A DNA stretch of 5,090 bases. Origin: an uncultured Actinomyces sp. (GTDB lineage Bacteria; Actinomycetota; Actinomycetes; Actinomycetales; Actinomycetaceae). This document shows positions 1-4,781 of this stretch, in pieces. Position 1 is the first letter of the stretch. Each line of letters begins with the position of its first letter. The position numbers and the translations under genes are program-made. The stretch is from the NCBI GenBank assembly GCA_937926415.1, contig CALBAF010000595.1:1-5090 (forward strand), in the 5' to 3' direction. The notes under the pieces were generated by a model. That model saw nothing but the letters and a program-made list of their open reading frames with translations. It was not told the DNA's origin and searched no databases.

Positions 1-2
1 GG

Positions 3-512
3 GCCGCGGGGGCACTCGCGCAGCCGCACGCCCGGTCCGGCCAGTGGCAGCCGTTTCTGCCCGGGACGGAGGTGGGTTCCCTCGTGCCCGAGTTGCCGTC
101 GCTATCGGAGGCGGAACGTATGCGTTCCGATGTCGCCACGACGGGACTCACCCCGGGGAAGCACCCTTTCAGCTACGTGCGCGCCGCTCTGCCTGCCACC
201 ACTCTCCGAGCCGGCGATCTGGGCCAACACCTGGCCGGACGCATCGTCGACGTCGCTGGGGTGGTCACCCATCGACAGCGACCCCACACGGGAGGAGGAA
301 TCACTTTCCTGTCCCTCGAAGACGAGACGGGCCTCGTCAACGTCTCCGTGTCGGTGGGTGCGTGGAAGAAGTTTCGACGCGTGTGCCTAGAGTCGAACGC
401 ACTCCTCATTCGCGGGACGCTCGAATGGGGTGACGGCGCGATTAACGTGCAGGCCTTTCGGATCGCTCCCGTCGAGCTGCCTATCGACGTGCGCTCTCGA
501 GACTTTCGCTAG
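3..512 (+). CDS. dnaE2: Error-prone DNA polymerase III alpha subunit DnaE2 (ImuC), C-terminal part
   Basis: The reading frame is open from the window edge, so this is the end of a longer gene (169 codons seen; family members are usually over 1000 aa). The apparent GTG at 72 is an internal valine. DnaE2 is the polymerase of the actinobacterial SOS mutasome, working with ImuA'/ImuB in translesion synthesis. The visible part starts with a linker, then a GLTPGKHP stretch that matches the pre-OB region of DnaE2 proteins. An OB-fold follows at about residues 80-155 of the fragment, containing GVVTHRQRPHTGGG, ITFLSLEDETG and LLIRGTLEWGDGAINV. The protein ends in SRDFR, a tail I recall from DnaE2 proteins. 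The THRQRP and LEDETG motifs also occur in DnaE1, but the compact OB-fold followed directly by RDFR favours DnaE2. The polymerase core lies outside the window. The stop TAG shares bases with the stop of the converging phosphatase gene. Confidence 0.85.
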   Translation, partial: AAGALAQPHARSGQWQPFLPGTEVGSLVPELPSLSEAERMRSDVATTGLTPGKHPFSYVRAALPATTLRAGDLGQHLAGRIVDVAGVVTHRQRPHTGGGITFLSLEDETGLVNVSVSVGAWKKFRRVCLESNALLIRGTLEWGDGAINVQAFRIAPVELPIDVRSRDFR

Positions 513-1189
513 CTGTCACGATCCCGCGCGTGCTTCGCCACGCCGTCGAGCAGGTAGGTCCGCAGGTCCTCGACCGTCTCGCACACGGCATCCGCCTCGT
601 CCAGGCCATCTTCGGTTGCGTAGCCCCAACCAACGCCGATCACAGGGATGCCTGCCTCCTGAGCACCGCGTACGTCCCAGACCGAATCGCCGACGATCAC
701 GGGGTGAGAGGTGTCGACGCCGCGGGCTTTCAAACGTGTCAGAGCCTCGTGGATGACGGTTGCTTTGCTCGACGCCGGGTCTGGGGTGGCACCTGCGATC
801 ACGTCGAAAACGCTGGACAGTCCGAGGTGCTCCATCTGCGCGAGCGCCATCGGTGCCTGCTTCGACGTCGCGGTCGCCAGAGGGACACCTGCGTCGTGAA
901 GCTCGTGCAGCAGCTCGATGACGCCGGGGAAGGGCTCAGGATCGAGAAAGTGAGCATGGTATCGCGCGCGGTAGCCGTTCACGAGGTTGGCCAGGAGCTC
1001 ACCCTCGTACCCAAGGTCGCCGAAGGAGTACCACAGCGGCGGGCCGACGTACGTGCGAAGCCGCTGATCATCGGGGATCGGCAGAACATAGTCTGACAGT
1101 GCGCCACGAAATGCGTCCATAACGGCTGGAGCGGAATCAACGATCGTTCCATCAACGTCAAAAAGGACAACAGAAATAGATAAAGACAC
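509..1189 (-). CDS. HAD-superfamily hydrolase, Gph/PpaX-like phosphatase
   Basis: This is a 226-aa cytosolic Mg-dependent phosphatase of the phosphoglycolate phosphatase/beta-phosphoglucomutase type. All four HAD motifs are present: motif I DVDGT (nucleophile D11, acid/base D13), motif II Thr108 in TATSK, motif III Lys142, and motif IV GDSVWD (D168 and D172, metal binding). Residues of about 25-90 form a helical C1 cap (VGPPLWYSF near 48-56), which usually selects the substrate. The substrate cannot be read from the sequence; phosphoglycolate or pyrophosphate are only family guesses. I prefer the GTG at 1189 because GGGGGAG lies 4 nt upstream and family members begin a few residues before DVDGT. 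A GTG at 1225 would add 12 residues (MTKKAPTTRGSH) and sits about where a GATAAT -10 box would start a leaderless mRNA, so it remains possible. The gene is divergent from the MarR gene and overlaps the dnaE2 end by 4 nt. Confidence 0.9.
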   Translation of the reverse strand: MSLSISVVLFDVDGTIVDSAPAVMDAFRGALSDYVLPIPDDQRLRTYVGPPLWYSFGDLGYEGELLANLVNGYRARYHAHFLDPEPFPGVIELLHELHDAGVPLATATSKQAPMALAQMEHLGLSSVFDVIAGATPDPASSKATVIHEALTRLKARGVDTSHPVIVGDSVWDVRGAQEAGIPVIGVGWGYATEDGLDEADAVCETVEDLRTYLLDGVAKHARDRDS

Positions 1190-1193
1190 GTGG

Positions 1194-1200
1194 CTCCCCC
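1194..1200 (-). promoter_or_regulatory. Ribosome binding site deciding the phosphatase start
   Basis: On the minus strand GGGGGAG is followed by CCAC and then GTG (1187-1189). This is the better Shine-Dalgarno match of the two candidate starts. The upstream GTG at 1225 has only a weak AGGG before it. The 4-nt spacing is somewhat short, so the choice is a preference and not a proof. Confidence 0.5.
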
Positions 1201-1209
1201 GCGTTGTTG

Positions 1210-1251
1210 GTGCTTTCTTAGTCACTATGCCCTATTATCCCGAGAGAAGCA
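1210..1251. promoter_or_regulatory. Divergent promoter/operator region between phosphatase and MarR genes
   Basis: The same AT-rich patch in an otherwise GC-rich stretch gives -10-like hexamers in both directions: TATTAT at 1233-1238 on the plus strand and GATAAT at 1239-1234 on the minus strand. No good -35 box is visible for either. Two dyads surround it. One is TAGT-C-ACTA at 1219-1227, a perfect 9-bp palindrome that extends to 13 bp with one mismatched pair. The other is a wide pair of half-sites, TGCTT at 1211-1215 and AAGCA at 1247-1251, centred near the shared -10. MarR proteins commonly repress their own promoter through such dyads, so autoregulation is plausible. The dyads are short and could be chance. 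Confidence 0.3.
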
Positions 1252-1266
1252 TCCGACACGACCACG

Positions 1267-1272
1267 AGGAGG
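1267..1272 (+). promoter_or_regulatory. Ribosome binding site deciding the MarR start
   Basis: AGGAGG lies 5 nt before the ATG at 1278. The in-frame ATG at 1227 has no Shine-Dalgarno sequence and would add 17 residues unlike MarR N-termini, so 1278 is the start. Confidence 0.8.
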
Positions 1273-1277
1273 GAGAC

Positions 1278-1766
1278 ATGGAATCACGAGCACGACTGAC
1301 GCCGATCGTCCATGCCAATAGCGCGCGCGCTGCCGCATGGCGAGTCTTCTTCGAGGCGTCCGGGCGCCTTCAGGGCATTCTCGAGACGCGCCTCAAGCGC
1401 ACCTATGGGGTTTCCATGCCCGACTACAACATTCTTTTGGCGCTGTGGGAGGCCCCGGGTCATCGTCTGCGCATGGGCGAGCTGGCTGAGCGCGTCGTTT
1501 ATTCTCCGTCGCGCGTCACCTACCTCGTCTCGAATCTGTCGCGCGATGGCTGGGTGGAGCGCATTCCCTCCACGGTCGACCGCCGCGGCTACGACGCGTG
1601 CCTGACGACGCAGGGAATTGAGACTGTGCTTGCTGCCACAGAATTGCATCAGCAGACGGTCAGCGAGTACCTCCTGGATGGCATGACGGAAGCCGATATC
1701 GATTCAATTGTCAAGGTTTTCTCCACGCTCGACTCGCGTCTGCGCGGCGGCGAAAAAGACTCCTAG
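1278..1766 (+). CDS. MarR-family winged-helix transcriptional regulator
   Basis: This 162-aa protein has typical MarR length. MarR proteins act as dimers that bind palindromic operators and usually let go when they bind a small ligand or are oxidised. Residues 15-45 form the N-terminal dimerisation helix, and 49-59 (DYNILLALWEA) the next helix. Residues 66-90 hold the helix-turn-helix (MGELAERVVYS, then PSRVTYLVSNLSRDG), and 91-111 the wing, with the characteristic D101-R102-R103 and CLTTQG. Helices from about 112 to 155 complete the dimer interface. The only cysteine, Cys108 in the wing strand, is not at the redox-sensing position of OhrR, so a peroxide sensor is unlikely. The gene is divergent from the HAD phosphatase, a frequent arrangement for a regulator and its target, but the phosphatase as target is inference. 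The downstream tRNA has its own unit. The ligand is unknown. Confidence 0.92.
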   Translation: MESRARLTPIVHANSARAAAWRVFFEASGRLQGILETRLKRTYGVSMPDYNILLALWEAPGHRLRMGELAERVVYSPSRVTYLVSNLSRDGWVERIPSTVDRRGYDACLTTQGIETVLAATELHQQTVSEYLLDGMTEADIDSIVKVFSTLDSRLRGGEKDS

Positions 1767-1772
1767 TTTCGA

Positions 1773-1803
1773 TTGGCGCATGTCGCCACCATCGTGTTAA
1801 GCT
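1773..1803 (+). promoter_or_regulatory. Possible promoter of the tRNA-Leu gene
   Basis: TTGGCG at 1773-1778 and TAAGCT at 1798-1803 (fitting the loose actinobacterial TAnnnT -10) are 19 bp apart. They would start a transcript about 35 nt before the mature tRNA. The -35 overlaps a small hairpin, TGGCG/CGCCA at 1774-1788, which lacks a T-run. The tRNA must be transcribed from somewhere in this 78-bp gap or from the marR promoter, but the boxes are weak. Confidence 0.25.
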
Positions 1804-1844
1804 TCTACTCGCTTGCGGATCGCAACGGTTCGCATCGCTCACCT

Positions 1845-1931
1845 GCGCGGGTGGCGGAATAGGCAGACGCGCTAGCTTGAGGTGCTAGTCCTCATTTTAC
1901 GAGGGTGGGGGTTCAAGTCCCCCTCCGCGCA
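1845..1931 (+). tRNA. tRNA-Leu, anticodon GAG
   Basis: An 87-nt class II tRNA folds completely. The acceptor GCGCGGG (1845-1851) pairs with TCCGCGC (1924-1930), with one G-U. The D-stem is GCG/CGC (1854-1856 with 1868-1870). The anticodon stem is CTAGC/GCTAG (1872-1876 with 1884-1888) around loop TTGAGGT, giving anticodon GAG at 1879-1881. The long variable arm has stem CCTC/GAGG (1890-1893 with 1901-1904). The T-stem is GGGGG/CCCCC around TTCAAGT (1907-1923). The discriminator base is A1931, as expected for leucine tRNAs. It reads CUC and CUU codons. CCA is not encoded (CGA follows), so it is added after transcription, as is usual in actinobacteria. It lies alone between marR and its own terminator. 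Confidence 0.97.
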
Positions 1932-1938
1932 CGAGATG

Positions 1939-1966
1939 CCCCGGGGCCGAAAGGCTCCGGGGTTTT
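1939..1966 (+). terminator. Intrinsic terminator of the tRNA-Leu gene
   Basis: CCCCGGGGCC (1939-1948), a GAAA tetraloop and GGCTCCGGGG (1953-1962) form a 10-bp stem with one G-U pair, followed directly by TTTT. It starts 7 nt after the tRNA and ends 24 nt before the next start codon. It therefore separates the tRNA from the downstream protein operon. Confidence 0.9.
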
Positions 1967-1990
1967 CCATATCAATCGTGAGGAGATGCC

Positions 1991-2674
1991 GTGCGTATCG
2001 ACATGTGGCTCGACACCTGCGACCCGTGGAGCTATCTCGGGCTGAGGCACCTGCGTGCCGCGCTCGAGCAATTCGACCATCGCGACCAGGTCGAGGTGTA
2101 CCTGCACGCGTATCTTCTCGACCCCGAACTCGACGCCCCGGTGGACAAGCCCCGCATTGTGGCCCTCGTGGAATCTGGCGCAGCGACCCTCGAAGAGGTG
2201 CGCGAATCCGACGAGCGCATGCAGGCGCTGGGGGCGCGCGAAGGAATTCGCTTCGACTTCGACAAGCTTGTTATCGCCCCCACGTCGCGCGCACACCGCG
2301 TGATCGCGGCTGCACACGATGCGGATATTGACGCTGACACCGTCGCCGGCCCCTCGTCACTGCAGCTGAAAGTGGCCGAGGCCATCATGCGCGCTCACTT
2401 CGAAATGGGACTCGATATCTCCCATCCCGAGGTGCTGATCGGTTGCGCCCAGGACATCGGCATGTCAGCGGAGCTCGCTGCACTCGCCGTGGGCGACGAG
2501 GAATGGGCCTCACGCGTCTATTCGGACTTCCAGGTGGCGATGCACATGGGTGTCACCGCCGTGCCGACCTACGTGTTCGACGCGCAGTTCCTCGTCGACG
2601 GCCATCAAACAACGACCGCATTTTCGAATATCCTGGCTACTGCCTGGGAACAGTCCGGAAAGGATCACGCATGA
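1991..2674 (+). CDS. DsbA/FrnE-family thioredoxin-fold protein with degenerate active site
   Basis: A 227-aa protein without a signal peptide, so cytosolic. It begins MRIDMWLDT and continues DPWSYLGLRHL, which aligns with the first strand and active-site helix of FrnE-type DsbA proteins (usually DVVCPWCYLG). The helical insertion spans about 60-175. The fold closes with GVTAVPTYVFD, where cis-Pro192 and the VPT signature are kept, then FLVDGHQ. The redox motif is changed: the place of CPWC is D11-P12-W13-S14, with one cysteine displaced to position 10. Only one other cysteine exists, in LIGCAQ. Ordinary disulfide exchange is thus doubtful. A non-redox role, as in Ser-containing relatives such as 2-hydroxychromene-2-carboxylate isomerase, or a single-thiol mechanism is possible. 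The GTG start has GAGGAG 5 nt upstream. The stop overlaps the next start by ATGA, so both genes are probably cotranscribed and translationally coupled. Confidence 0.85.
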   Translation: MRIDMWLDTCDPWSYLGLRHLRAALEQFDHRDQVEVYLHAYLLDPELDAPVDKPRIVALVESGAATLEEVRESDERMQALGAREGIRFDFDKLVIAPTSRAHRVIAAAHDADIDADTVAGPSSLQLKVAEAIMRAHFEMGLDISHPEVLIGCAQDIGMSAELAALAVGDEEWASRVYSDFQVAMHMGVTAVPTYVFDAQFLVDGHQTTTAFSNILATAWEQSGKDHA

Positions 2675-3177
2675 GCGAGAAGACCACAACAACGTCGGGC
2701 GGCGCCCCGAGCCCGATGGAACTCGTCCAGGAGTTCCACCGCACCTATTCGATGCCGATTCGATCCTTCGACGAACCCACTCTGTCCTACGACCGCCTCG
2801 GCATGCGCATGAGCCTCATCGCCGAGGAGTTCGCTGAGCTGATGGGCGCCGTCTACGGCAAGCGCGCCCGCGCGATCATTGAGGCGGCTACCGCCGAGGC
2901 GGTCGCTGCGGACGACGGTGAGCGCGATGTTATCGAGGCAGCCGACGCTCTCGCTGACCTCATCTATGTCATCTACGGCATGGCGATCGAATCCGGGATG
3001 GACCTCGACTCCGTGCTCGCTGAGGTCCAGGCCTCGAACCTGTCCAAGCTCATGCCCGACGGCTCCGTCAAGCTGCGCGAGGACGGGAAGGTTCTCAAGG
3101 GTCCTAACTTCTTTGCGCCCAATATCGCCCGTGGCCTCGGTCTGGAGACGGGGGAGAGCGCGCGCGACGCGGACTAA
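2671..3177 (+). CDS. MazG/PRA-PH-like all-alpha NTP pyrophosphohydrolase
   Basis: A 168-aa protein that likely hydrolyses a nucleoside triphosphate (or similar) to the monophosphate and pyrophosphate, a house-cleaning reaction in the cytosol. The metal-binding helices are readable: E52-E53-x-x-E56 in IAEEFAELMGAVYG, and E89-x-x-D92 (with D96) in EAADALADLIYVIYG. The end has the conserved tail of MazG-like phosphoribosyl-ATP pyrophosphohydrolase-domain proteins: SNLSKLMPDG, then EDGKVLKGPNFFAPNI. It lacks the phosphoribosyl-AMP cyclohydrolase half, and no his genes are near, so it is unlikely to be HisE. The substrate cannot be named; DR2231-type dUTP or other non-canonical nucleotides are options. 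The low-complexity start (SEKTTTTSGGAPS) and the alanine-rich loop at about 66-80 are not core. Start ATG 2671 has AAGGA 6 nt upstream and overlaps the preceding stop, indicating coupling with the FrnE-like gene. Confidence 0.87.
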   Translation: MSEKTTTTSGGAPSPMELVQEFHRTYSMPIRSFDEPTLSYDRLGMRMSLIAEEFAELMGAVYGKRARAIIEAATAEAVAADDGERDVIEAADALADLIYVIYGMAIESGMDLDSVLAEVQASNLSKLMPDGSVKLREDGKVLKGPNFFAPNIARGLGLETGESARDAD

Positions 3178-3248
3178 GGTCCCCAGCACGCGCATTCGTG
3201 CCCGTCAGGTGACACAATAGACGCGGTCCACTCACAAGGAGGAAAGAC

Positions 3249-4346
3249 ATGGCACGCGTCGCAGTCATCGGCGGAGGTTACGGAGGCGTCACAGTCGCTA
3301 AGGGGCTGGATCCCCTCGCGGACGTTGTCCTTATCGAACAGAAGGACCAGTTCGTCCACCACGCGGCCGCGCTGCGTGCCGCGGTCGACACCGTGTGGGA
3401 ACACGCGATCTTCATGCCCTACACGAACCTGCTGCACCGCGGCGAGGTCGTGCGCGGTACCGTCTCGCGTGTCGACGGTACGACCGTTCACGTGTTTGGC
3501 CACGATCCGATCGAGGCCGACTACGTCGTATTCGCGACCGGATCGAGCTATCCTTTCCCCGCGAAGTACTCCTCCTACCGCTCGTCCGTGGCCAAGGCCC
3601 GCCTCGAGCAGCTGCACGAGAACCTCGGCCGCGCCCGCTCGGTCATGATCGTCGGTGGAGGCACCGTCGGCATTGAGCTGACCGGCGAGCTTGCCAACGC
3701 CTTCCCCGGCCTGGATATCACGATCGTCGAGGCCTCTGACCAGATCCTGGGCACCCCCGGATACACCGATGCGCTGCGCAACGAGATCAGCGAGCAGCTG
3801 AGCACCCTGGGCGTGCGCGTCGTGACGGGTTCCGAGCTGGCCTACCTGCCCCCGCAGAACGTCGGCGACCTCGGCCACTTCATGGTCGAGACCAAGAACG
3901 GCGAGGTCATCGAGGCCGACCTGTGGTTCCAGTGCTACGGCGCCCGCGCCAACACCGGCTTCCTCATCGGTAGCGACTACGAGTCTGTTCTGAACCCGAA
4001 CGGCACCATTCGCGTCGATGGCACGATGCAGGTCGTGGACCACCCGAACGTCTACGCGGTCGGCGACCTCACCGACGTGCGTGAATCAAAGCGTGCCGAT
4101 GCCGCGCGTCAGCAGGCGCGCGTCGTGATTGCGAACATCACCGCCCAGATCGAGGGGGAGCAGCCCGACGCCATCTACCAGCCGACGAAGGAATGGGTGA
4201 TCCTGCCTCTTGGCCCGAACATGGGTGCGTCGCAGCTGCTCGATGCAGACGGGCAGACCCGTATTCTCGGCGCTGATCAGACCGCCGAGATCAAGGGAAC
4301 CGACCTCATGGTGTCCGTCATTCGTTCGCAGCTCAACCTCCCCTGA
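3249..4346 (+). CDS. FSP1/NDH-2-like FAD-dependent NAD(P)H oxidoreductase
   Basis: A 365-aa two-dinucleotide-binding flavoprotein of the pyridine nucleotide-disulfide oxidoreductase superfamily. The FAD site is GGGYGG at 8-13 with E30 closing the second strand. FVHHAAALRAAV at 35-46 resembles the matching segment of AIFM2/FSP1. ATG is at 96-98. The NAD(P)H site is VGGGTVGIELTGEL at 135-148; E161 at the end of its second strand favours NADH. VYAVGDLTD at 268-276 is the FAD-phosphate motif. No CxxC is seen, so it is not a disulfide reductase. Quinone reduction is the likely reaction, as in NDH-2 or FSP1, but the protein is shorter than typical NDH-2 and I see no membrane helix, so any membrane contact would be peripheral. 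AGGAGG lies 6 nt before the ATG. The 71-bp gap from the MazG-like gene has a CACAAT -10-like box at 3213-3218 without a good -35, and no clear terminator. It ends in tandem stops TGA TAA. Confidence 0.88.
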   Translation: MARVAVIGGGYGGVTVAKGLDPLADVVLIEQKDQFVHHAAALRAAVDTVWEHAIFMPYTNLLHRGEVVRGTVSRVDGTTVHVFGHDPIEADYVVFATGSSYPFPAKYSSYRSSVAKARLEQLHENLGRARSVMIVGGGTVGIELTGELANAFPGLDITIVEASDQILGTPGYTDALRNEISEQLSTLGVRVVTGSELAYLPPQNVGDLGHFMVETKNGEVIEADLWFQCYGARANTGFLIGSDYESVLNPNGTIRVDGTMQVVDHPNVYAVGDLTDVRESKRADAARQQARVVIANITAQIEGEQPDAIYQPTKEWVILPLGPNMGASQLLDADGQTRILGADQTAEIKGTDLMVSVIRSQLNLP

Positions 4347-4372
4347 TAAAGTGCGCCGTCTCACGGTAGAAT
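4343..4372 (+). promoter_or_regulatory. Promoter of the acidic protein gene, leaderless arrangement
   Basis: CTGATA at 4343-4348 (4 of 6 to TTGACA) is 18 bp from TAGAAT at 4367-4372 (5 of 6 to TATAAT). The -35 overlaps the stop codons of the preceding gene. Seven bases separate the -10 box from A4380, the first base of the preferred ATG. Transcription and translation would thus begin at the same base. Confidence 0.55.
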
Positions 4373-4379
4373 GACTGTC

Positions 4380-4679
4380 ATGACTGGAGATGCCCGCCGC
4401 GCGCTGACGCGCCTGCTCAACGCTTTCGAAAACCACTTCGACATCGCCCGCGATGGAGACGAGGCCGACGACGCCGCGCTCGAAGCAGCCGAGCTGGCAC
4501 TGCGCGACGCGTTCTTCACCTACGACGACATTCTCTTTACTCAGCTGGGTGTCGAATTGCCCTTCGACATTCTCGATGACTCCGATGATGAGGATGACGA
4601 TTTCGACGACTCGGACGAGGACGAGGAAGACGGCGATGAGGATGACGAAGACGACGACTTCATCGAGGTCGACGACTGA
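4380..4679 (+). CDS. Small highly acidic conserved actinobacterial protein, function unknown
   Basis: A 99-aa protein. Residues 1-50 are predicted helical, with LTRLLNAFENHFDIA and a second helix, ALEAAELALRDAFFTYDDILF. A short block GVELPFDILD follows. From residue 66 to the end, 27 of 34 residues are Asp or Glu. I recall similar small proteins with AFF-TYDD and LPFDILDD motifs in actinobacteria, sometimes labelled as primosomal or primase-like, but I cannot confirm this and see no catalytic motif. The tail could mimic nucleic acid or bind basic proteins or metal ions; that is inference. I chose ATG 4380 over the in-frame ATG at 4371 because the latter lies inside the -10 box. Neither has a Shine-Dalgarno sequence, which fits leaderless translation. 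It stands 33 bp after the flavoprotein gene and may also be read through from it. Confidence 0.8.
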   Translation: MTGDARRALTRLLNAFENHFDIARDGDEADDAALEAAELALRDAFFTYDDILFTQLGVELPFDILDDSDDEDDDFDDSDEDEEDGDEDDEDDDFIEVDD

Positions 4680-4701
4680 TTCACTCAGCCGCATGTAGCA
4701 C

Positions 4702-4741
4702 ATGGGTGGGGCCCGAACCGTTTGGTTCGGGCCCCACCCAT
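4702..4741. terminator. Perfect 18-bp inverted repeat between convergent genes, probable bidirectional terminator
   Basis: The arms at 4702-4719 and 4724-4741 are exact reverse complements (ATGGGTGGGGCCCGAACC and its complement) around a GTTT loop. It lies 22 nt after the acidic gene and 40 nt after the end of the leftward aldo/keto reductase. No T-run follows on either strand (CTGTAAGC rightward, GTGCTAC leftward), so it is not a canonical intrinsic terminator. Its position between two converging genes still argues for 3'-end formation or mRNA protection for both. Confidence 0.75.
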
Positions 4742-4781
4742 CTGTAAGCAATCACATGATGGCGATCACGTGAAGCGTGCG

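Noticed and set aside
530..1096. 188-aa plus-strand reading frame
   Set aside because: It is antisense to the phosphatase, which has all four HAD motifs. The plus-strand frame shows no recognisable domain.
1774..1788. Small hairpin TGGCG/CGCCA after marR as a terminator
   Set aside because: Only 5 bp with a 5-nt loop and no T-run; it overlaps the possible tRNA -35 box.
1911..1940. tRNA-Leu 3' end as an integration (att) site
   Set aside because: There is no integrase, no second copy of the tRNA 3' end and no foreign-looking cargo in the window.
2665..3195. 176-aa minus-strand reading frame
   Set aside because: It is the complement of the MazG-like gene and has no motif of its own.
3186..3201. 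GCACG/CGTGC hairpin between the MazG-like and flavoprotein genes as a terminator
   Set aside because: 5-bp stem, 6-nt loop and no T-run; not distinguishable from chance in GC-rich DNA.
3174..4043. 289-aa minus-strand reading frame
   Set aside because: It is the complement of the flavoprotein gene. Its low-complexity sequence shows no domain, while the plus strand has clear Rossmann motifs.
4086..4751. 221-aa minus-strand reading frame with a run of Val/Ile/Leu resembling a membrane segment
   Set aside because: It is antisense to the flavoprotein end and the acidic gene. The hydrophobic run is simply the complement of the Asp/Glu codons, and the frame crosses the hairpin.
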